Assembly (NCBI RefSeq): GCF_006864455.1 | Contig: NZ_QHLK01000003.1 | Coordinates: 83,015-147,014 of the forward strand | DNA from: Campylobacter sp. MIT 97-5078 | Lineage (GTDB): Bacteria > Campylobacterota > Campylobacteria > Campylobacterales > Campylobacteraceae | Direction of reading: 5' to 3' | DNA: 64,000 nucleotides | Shown here: positions 17,074-25,276 of the stretch, piece after piece | Layout of the letters: each line of letters opens with the position of its first letter | Position numbering within the stretch: position 1 is the first letter of the stretch | The notes under the pieces: generated by a model | The model's input: only the letters and a program-made list of their open reading frames with translations | Told to the model about the DNA's origin: nothing | The model's database searches: none | Position numbers and translations under genes: made by a program

Positions 17074-18312
17074 GTGAAAAAAATGATAGGTATTAAACTT
17101 ATAGAACATATTTTCAAAGCCGCTTCAATCAGTCGTTGGAATGATTATCCTAGAATGGCGAATTTAGTTGAACTTGACAAGCAAGCTCATAAATTTATCA
17201 TTGCGTATTTTATCGCCAAAATGGAAAAAAATGTCGATATGAGACGCATTATAGAGGCTGGAATTTTCGAGTTTTTAAGCCGTGTAGTTGTTACTGATAT
17301 ACGTCCTGATGTGTATCGTGAGATCGTCAAACAAAAAAAAGATGAGGTTAATGCTTGGGTTTTAAGCAAGCTTGAACCTATGATAGAAGGGCTTGAGGAG
17401 GGTAAGTTTTTAAAGCGTTTTGAGCATTATTTGCGCTCAGATGAATATGAAAAAGAAAAGCTTATCTTAAGGGCGGCTTCTTATTTTGCCACAAAGTGGG
17501 AATTTAATATCATCTATCAAACAAGTCAATTTTTAAGTGATATAGAAGAGATTAAAAGTAAAGTTGAGGAAGAGCTTGAGGATTATTACGAACTCATAGG
17601 TGCAAGGAAAATTGCCTTAAATCAAAAAATCGCTAAAATCATTGATCTAAGCGGCAGGCTTCGCTTTCAAAAGCGTTGGGCACAAACGCCTCGCATACCT
17701 GAAACTGCAGTGCTTGGGCATATGCTTGTGGTGGCGATTTTAAGCTATTTTTACTCGCTTGAGATCAAGGCTTGTGATACAAGGCTTGAGTATAATTTTT
17801 ATTGTGCTTTGTTTCATGATTTGCCAGAAAGCTTGACAAGAGATATTATAAGCCCTGTAAAATACGGCATAGAAGGACTTCACACTCTCATAGGTGAATA
17901 CGAGATGAAACTTATTGATGAGCGGATTTTGCCTTTTGTACCAATTGAGTTTAGGGCTGAATTTGCTTATATTTTAGGCATTCGCAAAGATGAAAATGGC
18001 GTATTTATCAAGAATGAATTTGAAAATAGGAGTTTTAAAAACAATCAAGTTGGCGTATGCAGTGGTAGCTTAGATTCGCTTAATAGCAATGAATACAAAG
18101 CCATTGATGGCAAGGCTTTAAAATATTGTGATAAACTAGCTGCTTTTATTGAAGCTGGACTTTCTATCAGTTATGGAGTAAAGTCAAAAGAGCTTGAGAG
18201 TGGTTTTTGGGATATGTATGATTTCTTTAAGGATTATAGCTCTATTAATGGCGTGAATTTTTTCAAAATTTGTGAAACTTTGATTGAGGATTTTAAGCTT
18301 ACTCGTCCTTAA
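17074..18312 (+). CDS. HD-domain hydrolase
   Basis: A 412-residue protein whose central part carries a YfbR-like HD phosphohydrolase domain: RWAQTPRIPETAVLGHMLVV gives the first His, and CALFHDLPESLTRDIISPVK gives the HD pair and following residues. Such domains often act on nucleotides. The N-terminal 190 residues are helical and charged, and the C-terminal part (KALKYCDKLAAFIEAGLSIS) supplies the last Asp. The start is GTG 17074 or ATG 17083 (MIGIKLIEH). The ribosome site does not decide between them. It runs into the convergent SDR gene with a four-base overlap. The substrate is unknown. 5'-Nucleotidase or nucleotide pyrophosphohydrolase activity is plausible. Confidence 0.8.
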   Translation: MKKMIGIKLIEHIFKAASISRWNDYPRMANLVELDKQAHKFIIAYFIAKMEKNVDMRRIIEAGIFEFLSRVVVTDIRPDVYREIVKQKKDEVNAWVLSKLEPMIEGLEEGKFLKRFEHYLRSDEYEKEKLILRAASYFATKWEFNIIYQTSQFLSDIEEIKSKVEEELEDYYELIGARKIALNQKIAKIIDLSGRLRFQKRWAQTPRIPETAVLGHMLVVAILSYFYSLEIKACDTRLEYNFYCALFHDLPESLTRDIISPVKYGIEGLHTLIGEYEMKLIDERILPFVPIEFRAEFAYILGIRKDENGVFIKNEFENRSFKNNQVGVCSGSLDSLNSNEYKAIDGKALKYCDKLAAFIEAGLSISYGVKSKELESGFWDMYDFFKDYSSINGVNFFKICETLIEDFKLTRP

Positions 18313-19064
18313 AGCTTGGCTCTTTTTTGTAAAAAACGCACAAAATAACGTTTGATAAAAAAGGGTAAAAATGCGTAAAGCTTTGCAATTAAAGCGATAT
18401 GAAAAGGAAAAATAAATTTTTTCTTTTTGGCTTTTATGGCGTTTAGAATTTGAAAAGAGGCAGCATTTGCTTCCATCATCTTTAACTTTAAATGCTTGGT
18501 TAAATTAGTCTTAATAAAACCAGGACAAATGCAAGTAAAGCAAATTTCAGGGTGAGCTAAACTTAAAGCCTCGCAAAGTGCTGTAACAAAATGCTTTGAC
18601 GCACTATAAGTAGGAGCATTTGGCAGGGCTAAAAGCGAAGCTATGGAAGAAACTAATACGATTTGTCCTTTGAATTTGCCCTTAAATTCTTGCTTTTGCA
18701 TAGCATTTATAGTATAAAAGATGAGATTTGTAATGCCTAGAACATTGGTTTTAGCAATTTGAATTTGTTTTTGCTCGCTCTCATCATCACCGCTACTTAT
18801 GCCAGCATTTAAGATAAGCAAGTCCAAAGGTTCTTTAAAAAGCTCCTCACACCATGCTTTACACGCTTTTTCATCGCACACATCAAAGGCATAAACAAAG
18901 GCTTTGCTACCAAATTCTTGCGCCTTAGCTTGCACCTTTTTAAGCCTTGTTTCATCTCTTGCGTTTAAAAAAAGCGTGGTTTTTTCTTGTGCTAAAAGTA
19001 GGGCAAGTTCTATACCTATACCAGAGCTTGCTCCAGTGATTGCGGCATTTGTGTAAGTTTGCAT
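18309..19064 (-). CDS. Short-chain dehydrogenase/reductase
   Basis: A 251-residue classical SDR. The NAD(P)-binding loop is TGASSGIGIELALLLA (about residues 10-25), the stabilising motif LILNAGIS lies near 87-94, and the catalytic Ser and YSASK lie near 140-160. An Arg after the second beta strand (NARDETRLKK) suggests NADPH preference. The C-terminal hydrophobic, basic tail (LYAFLPFFIKRYFVRFL) may touch the membrane. The substrate is unknown. The start codon ATG 19064 has AAGGAA upstream. It overlaps the HD-protein gene by four bases at the 3' end. Confidence 0.88.
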   Translation of the reverse strand: MQTYTNAAITGASSGIGIELALLLAQEKTTLFLNARDETRLKKVQAKAQEFGSKAFVYAFDVCDEKACKAWCEELFKEPLDLLILNAGISSGDDESEQKQIQIAKTNVLGITNLIFYTINAMQKQEFKGKFKGQIVLVSSIASLLALPNAPTYSASKHFVTALCEALSLAHPEICFTCICPGFIKTNLTKHLKLKMMEANAASFQILNAIKAKKKKFIFPFHIALIAKLYAFLPFFIKRYFVRFLQKRAKL

Positions 19065-19165
19065 GGTGATTTCCTTTTTAAATCGTATCTTAACTTAAAA
19101 AAGCTTGAATTTGTTTTAAGCTTTATGTTATAATCTCATCTCATTTTAATTTTTAAAGGAAAAAA

Positions 19166-19279
19166 ATGAAAAGGATTTTTAACTCTTTAGCTCTTAATGT
19201 TTTGACTTTAAATATAAACGACGAGATTCAAGCGATTTTCAAGCCAAGCAAGATTTTCGCGAACAAAATTAAAGTGTAA
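19166..19279 (+). pseudogene. 37-codon ORF, probably a truncated TOBE/Mop-domain gene
   Basis: A strong ribosome site (AAAGGA at 19155-19160) precedes ATG 19166, and a 37-residue frame ends at TAA 19277-19279. The second half, LTLNINDEIQAIFKPSKIF, looks like the end of a TOBE/Mop repeat (hydrophobic strand, N/G-D-E, A-x-F/I-K-x-S). The usual N-terminal half is reduced to MKRIFNSLALNV, suggesting an internal deletion. It could still be a translated small protein. It lies six bases before the restriction enzyme start, so it may provide a leader or coupling for that gene. Confidence 0.45.
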
Positions 19280-19284
19280 GTAAA

Positions 19285-22200
19285 ATGATAACAAAAGAGA
19301 ATTTTAAAGAAGCTCTACACTACTTAGGATTCCACTCCAATGGCACAACGACCTTTAAAAAAACTTATCAAAATAATGAAAATATCTTTATAAAAGTGGA
19401 TCTTGCTAAAGATGAAATTCTTTATAATCCTAGAGATACTAGCTTTAAAGAGGGTGAGTATCCAAGCCAAGAGAGGCAAAGCAATGGCTTTATTATCCAC
19501 AGAAACACCACGACAAACTTTTCAAGCAATGAAAACTTTGTTTGTCTTTTATGTGTTGATAAGCTTTTAAGCAAAGGCTATGCACCAAAGCACATTATCC
19601 TAGAGCCAACTTTCAAAGTCGGGCACAATCAGCAAGTCTATGGCGATATTTTGGTTTTAAATCAAAACTTTGAAAACCTCATTTTGATAGAAAACAAAAC
19701 CGCAGGCAATGAATTTAATAAAGAATGGAATCTTACTTTAAAAAATGGCGGGCAGCTTTTTAGCTATTACGCCGTGAATAAAACGCCTTTTTTATGCCTT
19801 TTAGCTTATGATTTTGACGAGATAAACAAAATCACTTACAAAAGTCATATTATCGTTATGCAAGACAATCAAGAGCATTTAGAGCTAATCAATGCCAATC
19901 TTAAAGAGGATGAAAAAAAGCTAGGATTTGATAACCCCAAAAATGTCAATGCAAAAGATTATTATAATGTCTGGAATAAAAGCTATTCATTAAGCTTCAC
20001 CACTAAGGGCTTATTAGAGGATAATGTCCAAAGCTATAATATAGGCAAAGAAAAATACAGCATAGAGGATTTATCCGTCGTGCCTTATAATCAAATCGCA
20101 AGCATTTATCACGATTTTGCGACTATTTTACGCAATAACGCCATAGGAAATTATGAAAACACCTTTTATATTTTAGTGGATTTATTTTTATGCAAAATCA
20201 TTGATGAACTCGATCACGAAAACAATTTGCAATTTTATTACAAAGGCATAATGTATGATAGCCCACTTGATTATTGCGATAGGCTTTTAAATCTCTATGA
20301 AAAAGGCATAGAAAAACTTTTCAAAAAACAAGTCGTAAATATCAAAAAAGACCGCATTGAAGAAATCTTTAATGACACCAAAAGATATAAAGGCGCTTTA
20401 AAAAAAGAAATAGAAAAAGTCTTTACGATGCAAAAATTCTTTAATATCAAAAAATTTAATTTCCTTGAAGTAGAAAATGAAGAAGAATTTTATATTAATT
20501 TTAAAATCTTAGTGCAAATTGTCAATCTCATCCAAGATTTTAATATCTCCAAAAGCGAAAACAACCAATTCTTAGGCGACTTATTTGAGGGCTTTTTAAA
20601 TCGCTCTGTGCATCAAACAGAGGGGCGATTTTTCACCCCAACGCCCATTACAAACTTTATTATTTATTCCTTGCCACGTTTAGCAAAAGATTCTAAAGTG
20701 CTAGATTTTGCCTGTGGAGCGGGGCATTTCCTCACAGAGTTTCTAGCACATAACAAAGAAGCAAAGCTCTATGGCATAGAAAAAAATAAAGACCTCTCAA
20801 AAGTCGCCACAACAGCGTGTATTTTTCATAATTTCAAAAATCAAACGAAAATCATCTTTCAAGACGCCCTAGATACTATCAAAAGCATTTATGAAAATGA
20901 TTTTAGCAGCGAAAGTTTTGACTTAATCATTTCCAATCCTCCCTATTCTGTCAAAGGCTTTTTAAGCAATTTAGACGAAAGTGTTTTAAACAAATTTAGC
21001 CTTAGTCAATACATAGATTCTAAAAGTTATGAGAGAAATAACGCCATAGAATGCTTTTTTATCGAAAGGGCAAAGCAATTTTTAAAAGATGAGGGCATTT
21101 TAAGCCTTGTTCTGCCTACTTCTATCTTGCAAAAAGGCGGAATCTACGAAAAAACAAGAGAAATTTTATTAAAGCATTTTCAAATCCTTGCCATAGTAGA
21201 GCTAAACCAACGCACCTTTGGAAGCACAGGCACACAAACGATTATCATTTTTGCCAAAAAGATAAAAAAATTAAGCGATATTGCAAACTTTTTAAGAGAG
21301 CAAAATTATAATGACCAAAATTTAAAAGATGAATTTGAACAAAGCGATTTTTTACAAAAATATTGCGAATTTATGGCGTATGATTACACAGAGTTTAAAG
21401 CCTTTATGGGCGAAGATATTTTAAGCGAGAATCTCAAAAAAAGCGAGAGCTTTAAAAGCTATTTTGATGATTTCAATTCCACCAAGCCCAAAGTATTTAA
21501 AAAAGAAAAGCTTAAATCATACGAACAAGAAAGGCTTTTTGAACAATCAAGCTTTTTTGACAAAAATAAAAACACCAAAGAACAAAAACAAGCCCTAAAA
21601 GAATTTCTAGCAAGCCAAGAATACACAGAGCTAGAATTGAGCTTATGGTATAAAAAATTCTTAGAAAAGATTAAAGCTTTAGAAAATGAAAAAATGAACT
21701 ATTTTAGCCTCATTCAAGATAATAATCTGATTTTAATCAAATCCCCACAAGACAACAAGGCAAATATTGTCAAATTCTTAGGCTATGATTGGAGCAATCG
21801 CAAGGGCGATGAGGGCATAAAATACCAAACGACAAAAGACACGAAAGATTTGCAAGATTTACAAGAGGAAAAAGGCGATAGTGATGAGGAGAAAAAAGAA
21901 AAAGAAGCCCTAAGAAACATCAATTCTATCAAATTCATAGACACGCCCCTTTATAACCCCAACGACAAAAACGACCCTACAAAGCTCAATTACGCTATCA
22001 AAGCCTTTATAGAAAATAAAGAAAATATGAATGAGATTATAAAACTCTTAAGCCCCAAAGAGCCAGATTCTTATACTATCGCTCTTGTCGCACTCAAAAA
22101 TATGATAAATTTTTCTAGTGTGGAATTTAGCAAAGCAATAAGCCTTAATCCTAGCATTGATGACGAAGCTAGAAATATCTCAAATCCCTTTGTGAATTGT

Positions 22201-23553
22201 AAGTATGAGTTGGTAAATATTAATTCAATTTGTGAAATTGGTCGTGGCAGGGTTATAAGCCATAAATATATAGATGATAATAAGGGGGAATATCCTGTAT
22301 ATTCTTCACAAACCAAAGATGAAGGAGTAATGGGATATATTAATACTTATGACTTTGAAGGGGAATATATTACTTGGACGACAGACGGAATCTATGCTGG
22401 AACTTGTTTTTACAGAAATGGAAAATTTAACTGCACAAATGTATGCGGCACTTTAAAGATTAAAGATACCAATACCATACTTTATAAATTTATGGTGCAA
22501 GTATTAAATTTAGCAACACCTAATTATGTTGTTAGGGTAGCAAATCCTAAGCTAATGAATAATGTAATGGCTAACATTAAAATCCCCCTCCCACCCCTAG
22601 AGATTCAAAAACAAATTGTCCGCGAATGCGAAAAGGTAGAGGAACAATACAACACCATACGAATGAGCATTGAGGAATATCAAAGATTGATTAAGGCGGT
22701 TTTAGTCAAATGCGGAATTTGTGATTCTAATGCGTTAAAGGATATTTTAGGCGACTCAAGCACTAGCAGACGGGGGGGGGGGCTTAGCAGCTTAGATTCT
22801 ATTGACAAATTTATCGCCGATATTCTAGCCCATATCCACGAGCTAGAATCAAGGCTTGATTGGGATTTGATTGCTAGTTGTCAAACTGAAGCGATAACCG
22901 AAGAATCTCGATACCACAATACCGCAGACACAAAAGAACTGAATAAACTTTTAGAATCCCTCCCTACCCTACCACCAAACGGCTGGGAAAAAGTAAGGAT
23001 TTCACAAATTGCAGAAAAATTAACAGCAGGCGGAGACAAGCCCAAAATATTTTCTGAAACCAAAACTCAAGAATGTAAAATTCCAATTTATGCTAATGCG
23101 GTGCAAAATGAAGGGCTATACGGATGGACTAATCAAGCTACAATTTTAAAAAATGCCTTAACTGTTTCAGCCAGAGGAACAATAGGGTATGCGGTTGCAA
23201 GATTCGAGCCATTTTATCCAATCGTGCGATTAATTGTTTTGATACCAAAAAAAGAGTTGGTAAATTTAAAATTCCTAGAATCTTTAATCAATAATACAAC
23301 AATTGAAAATAGTGGCGTTAATATACCGCAGCTTACCGTTCCAGAATTTTCAAGCCTACAAATCCCCCTCCCACCCCTAGAAGCACAGCAAAAAATCGTC
23401 TCTGTGATTGAGGAGATAGAAGCTAAGATTTCAAGCATTGATTCTAGCCTTGAAAGTTTAGAAAAAGAAAAAGCCGAGATTCTACATAGAACCTTAAACA
23501 ACGACAAGAGAGAGAGAGAGAGAGAGAGAGAGACAAGGCGAAGCTTAAACTAA
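19285..23553 (+). CDS. Fused restriction-modification-specificity protein with two TRDs (phase-variable)
   Basis: A 1,422-residue single-chain enzyme of type IIG / fused type I design. Residues 115-140 carry a PD-(D/E)xK nuclease core (VYGDILVLNQ with Asp121, then LILIENK with Glu136 and Lys138). The N6-adenine methyltransferase follows, with motif I LDFACGAGHFLTEF near 472-485 and motif IV SNPPYSVK near 549-556. A helical region leads to two HsdS-like target-recognition domains (TRDs), about 967-1145 and 1229-1405, each ending in an IPLPPLE-type hinge and a helical spacer. A G11 tract (codons 1163-1166) separates the TRDs, and an (AG)13 tract ends the frame. Both are in the open state for a two-TRD product. 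Start ATG 19285 follows the small ORF. It is probably horizontally acquired. The exact DNA target cannot be read from sequence. Confidence 0.92.
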   Translation: MITKENFKEALHYLGFHSNGTTTFKKTYQNNENIFIKVDLAKDEILYNPRDTSFKEGEYPSQERQSNGFIIHRNTTTNFSSNENFVCLLCVDKLLSKGYAPKHIILEPTFKVGHNQQVYGDILVLNQNFENLILIENKTAGNEFNKEWNLTLKNGGQLFSYYAVNKTPFLCLLAYDFDEINKITYKSHIIVMQDNQEHLELINANLKEDEKKLGFDNPKNVNAKDYYNVWNKSYSLSFTTKGLLEDNVQSYNIGKEKYSIEDLSVVPYNQIASIYHDFATILRNNAIGNYENTFYILVDLFLCKIIDELDHENNLQFYYKGIMYDSPLDYCDRLLNLYEKGIEKLFKKQVVNIKKDRIEEIFNDTKRYKGALKKEIEKVFTMQKFFNIKKFNFLEVENEEEFYINFKILVQIVNLIQDFNISKSENNQFLGDLFEGFLNRSVHQTEGRFFTPTPITNFIIYSLPRLAKDSKVLDFACGAGHFLTEFLAHNKEAKLYGIEKNKDLSKVATTACIFHNFKNQTKIIFQDALDTIKSIYENDFSSESFDLIISNPPYSVKGFLSNLDESVLNKFSLSQYIDSKSYERNNAIECFFIERAKQFLKDEGILSLVLPTSILQKGGIYEKTREILLKHFQILAIVELNQRTFGSTGTQTIIIFAKKIKKLSDIANFLREQNYNDQNLKDEFEQSDFLQKYCEFMAYDYTEFKAFMGEDILSENLKKSESFKSYFDDFNSTKPKVFKKEKLKSYEQERLFEQSSFFDKNKNTKEQKQALKEFLASQEYTELELSLWYKKFLEKIKALENEKMNYFSLIQDNNLILIKSPQDNKANIVKFLGYDWSNRKGDEGIKYQTTKDTKDLQDLQEEKGDSDEEKKEKEALRNINSIKFIDTPLYNPNDKNDPTKLNYAIKAFIENKENMNEIIKLLSPKEPDSYTIALVALKNMINFSSVEFSKAISLNPSIDDEARNISNPFVNCKYELVNINSICEIGRGRVISHKYIDDNKGEYPVYSSQTKDEGVMGYINTYDFEGEYITWTTDGIYAGTCFYRNGKFNCTNVCGTLKIKDTNTILYKFMVQVLNLATPNYVVRVANPKLMNNVMANIKIPLPPLEIQKQIVRECEKVEEQYNTIRMSIEEYQRLIKAVLVKCGICDSNALKDILGDSSTSRRGGGLSSLDSIDKFIADILAHIHELESRLDWDLIASCQTEAITEESRYHNTADTKELNKLLESLPTLPPNGWEKVRISQIAEKLTAGGDKPKIFSETKTQECKIPIYANAVQNEGLYGWTNQATILKNALTVSARGTIGYAVARFEPFYPIVRLIVLIPKKELVNLKFLESLINNTTIENSGVNIPQLTVPEFSSLQIPLPPLEAQQKIVSVIEEIEAKISSIDSSLESLEKEKAEILHRTLNNDKRERERERETRRSLN
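22581..22601 (+). repeat. Partial copy of the hinge repeat, end of TRD1
   Basis: Twenty-one bases identical to the start of the two longer hinge repeats at 23361 and 24197 (encoding IPLPPLE). The match then breaks. It marks the end of TRD1. Confidence 0.85.
22772..22782 (+). repeat. Homopolymer G11 tract inside the restriction gene
   Basis: Eleven consecutive Gs encode R-G-G-G between TRD1 and TRD2. With ten Gs the frame reads R-G-G-G-L-A-A then stop (1,169 residues). With twelve it reads R-G-G-G-A then stop (1,167 residues). Poly-G tracts of 8-12 are the classical phase-variation switches of Campylobacter. Confidence 0.92.
22951..22989 (+). repeat. Direct repeat A, copy 1 (start of TRD2)
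   Basis: Thirty-nine bases, 38 identical to copy 2 at 23709-23747. It encodes LESLPTLPPNGW, the N-terminal boundary of TRD2. Confidence 0.9.
23361..23413 (+). repeat. Direct repeat B, copy 1 (end of TRD2)
   Basis: Fifty-three bases, 52 identical to copy 2 at 24197-24249. It encodes IPLPPLEAQQKIVSVIE, the hinge after TRD2. Confidence 0.9.
23507..23532 (+). repeat. Dinucleotide (AG)13 tract at the end of the restriction gene
   Basis: Thirteen AG units encode alternating Arg-Glu, then T-R-R-S-L-N and stop at 23551-23553. Removing one unit (or adding two) puts the downstream frame (D-K-A-K-L-K-L-I...) in register with no stop before 24341, giving one protein of about 1,684 residues. Adding one unit gives Q-G-E-A then stop. 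Confidence 0.92.
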
Positions 23554-23573
23554 TCTTAAAGCAGATTGCTGCA

Positions 23574-24341
23574 TTGATTACTCAAAAAGCCTTTTGGCAA
23601 AATGGCTTGCAAATTGCACTAAAAAAGGCAGATATTTGCCATAGAGATTCTTCGCTTGTTTCACAAGCTAAGAACAACTCAACTTCCCCCAAACTTGACA
23701 AGATTATTTTAGAATCCCTCCCTACCCCACCACCAAACGGCTGGGAACTTAAAAAACTCGGAGAAATATTATCAAATTTAGAGAGCGGAAAAAGACCGAA
23801 AGGGGGAGTTGATAATTACACTCAAGGAGCTTTGAGCTTAGGTGGAGAGCATATTGATAACAAAAACGGGTTTATCAAGCTCGAATCTCTTAAATATGTG
23901 CCTTTAGAGTTTTATAAAAATTATGCCTTGCAAAATAAAGCCATTATAAAAGAAAATGATATTTTAATCTGTAAAGATGGGGCATTATCAGGAAAAATTG
24001 CTTTAGTTAGAAAAGAACTTACTAATCAAAAAGCTATGATAAATGAGCATATTTTTTTATTGCGATGTGAAAATACCATAGAACAAAAATATATATTTTA
24101 TTACCTACATTCAAGCGATGGACAAAAAAGCCTACAATCAAAAGTAACTGGTTCAGCACAAGGTGGTATTAATCAAGAATCACTTAAGCAAATTTTAATC
24201 CCCCTCCCACCCCTAGAAGCACAACAAAAAATCGTCTCTGTGATTGAGGGCATAGAATCAAAAATTACCAATTTAGAGCATTTAACATATAATTTAGAAT
24301 CAAAAAAGCAAGAGATTCTAAAAGAGGCTTTAGAATCTTAA
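23574..24341 (+). CDS. Third specificity (TRD) cassette, expressed by frame-switch fusion
   Basis: A frame with no stop from 23532 to 24341. Its first possible start is TTG 23574, without a ribosome site. It holds one HsdS-like TRD: PTPPPNGWELKKLGEILSNL opens it, LICKDGALSGKIALV and SAQGGINQESLKQI are typical of half-subunit specificity proteins, and IPLPPLEAQQKIVSVIE closes it. A helical tail follows (LEHLTYNLESKKQEILKEAL). It is not obviously a free-standing gene. The AG tract would fuse it to the enzyme upstream when one unit is lost. Its ends match those of TRD2 almost base for base (repeats A and B), so it is a spare cassette or an optional third TRD. Independent translation as a separate S subunit is the alternative. 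Confidence 0.85.
   Translation: MITQKAFWQNGLQIALKKADICHRDSSLVSQAKNNSTSPKLDKIILESLPTPPPNGWELKKLGEILSNLESGKRPKGGVDNYTQGALSLGGEHIDNKNGFIKLESLKYVPLEFYKNYALQNKAIIKENDILICKDGALSGKIALVRKELTNQKAMINEHIFLLRCENTIEQKYIFYYLHSSDGQKSLQSKVTGSAQGGINQESLKQILIPLPPLEAQQKIVSVIEGIESKITNLEHLTYNLESKKQEILKEALES
23709..23747 (+). repeat. Direct repeat A, copy 2 (start of TRD3)
   Basis: Pairs with 22951-22989, with one mismatch in 39. The copies are about 758 bases apart. Confidence 0.9.
24197..24249 (+). repeat. Direct repeat B, copy 2 (end of TRD3)
   Basis: Pairs with 23361-23413, with one mismatch in 53. The copies are 836 bases apart. Confidence 0.9.
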
Positions 24342-24537
24342 GATTCAAAGAATGGCTTAGAATCTCATAAACATAAAATAAAAACTCCTAAATTATCTAT
24401 TTTTTTTAAATCCCTTAAAATTTCTAAAACTTCTTACAAAGATTTCACTTAAGCCATAAAATAAATCAAGGCTTAACAAGAAAATGATTTTATGGTTTTG
24501 CTTAAACTCATAGTCTCTTTGCAAAACAAAAAAAGAA

Positions 24538-24566
24538 AAATCAAGCTTTATAACAAAGCTTGATTT
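24538..24566 (-). terminator. Intrinsic terminator of rpmI-rplT
   Basis: AAATCAAGCTTT (24538-24549) and AAAGCTTGATTT (24555-24566) form a perfect 12-bp stem with a five-base loop. Read on the minus strand it is followed by a T-rich run and lies seven bases after the rplT stop. Confidence 0.88.
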
Positions 24567-24572
24567 GTAGTT

Positions 24573-24926
24573 TTATAAAGCTTTTTTGACTTCTTCAGCG
24601 ATTTTTGTAAAGCCTGCACTATCATTCATCGCAAGATCAGCAAGGATTTTTCTATCAAGCTCAATGCCAGCTTTTTTAAGCCCATTCATAAAACGAGAAT
24701 AACTTAGTCCATTTAGTCTGCATGCTGCATTGATGCGGATAATCCAAAGTTTTCTAAATTCACGCTTTTTGCGACGTCTGTCTCTGTAAGCATAGACTAA
24801 ACTTCTTTCAAGTTGTTCTTTTGCTTTTCTAAAATGTTTGTGACGTCCGCTGTAAAAGCCTCTTGCAAGTTTGAGGATTTTTTTATGTTTTTTGCGTCTT
24901 ACGACACCTGTTTTTACTCTTGCCAT
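24573..24926 (-). CDS. rplT: Ribosomal protein L20
   Basis: A 117-residue basic large-subunit protein that binds 23S rRNA early in assembly. [20 protein letters not shown] and [20 protein letters not shown] are typical of L20. It is transcribed after rpmI on the minus strand, separated by about 90 bases, and ends at a strong terminator. As in C. jejuni, infC is not adjacent. Length and motifs match the family, so the call is secure. Confidence 0.98.
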   Translation of the reverse strand: MARVKTGVVRRKKHKKILKLARGFYSGRHKHFRKAKEQLERSLVYAYRDRRRKKREFRKLWIIRINAACRLNGLSYSRFMNGLKKAGIELDRKILADLAMNDSAGFTKIAEEVKKAL

Positions 24927-25019
24927 TTTTATTTCCTTTCATAAAGTGGCGTCTTTTTGATAAGAACTTGTCCTTGTCTCATAAAAACAAGGAGAGTTTG
25001 AATGACTTTTGTCAAAAAC

Positions 25020-25211
25020 TTAAATTCCAAGCATTTTTTCAACCGCTTTGACATTGGTTGCATGCACATATTTTACGCCGCGAAGATCACGCATTCTTTT
25101 AGCTGGCTTTTTAGTCAAAATATGGCTTCTAAAAGCAGAGCCTCTTTTGATCTTGTTTTTGCCGACTTTAAAGCGTTTCACTGCACTTTTGACGCTTTTC
25201 ATTTTTGGCAT
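25020..25211 (-). CDS. rpmI: Ribosomal protein L35
   Basis: A 63-residue basic protein with [20 protein letters not shown] at the start and [19 protein letters not shown] in the middle, both typical of L35. It is the first gene of the rpmI-rplT operon, read leftward from about 25230. Length is normal for the family. Confidence 0.98.
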   Translation of the reverse strand: MPKMKSVKSAVKRFKVGKNKIKRGSAFRSHILTKKPAKRMRDLRGVKYVHATNVKAVEKMLGI

Positions 25212-25276
25212 TGTATATCCTTGATATAAAATAAAGGTCAGGATTATAACTTAAAAAAGCTTTTTTTTCGCTGAAT

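Noticed and set aside
22772..22782. G11 tract as a sequencing error that splits a gene
   Set aside because: The frame is open through it, and both TRDs are intact, so no error needs to be invoked.
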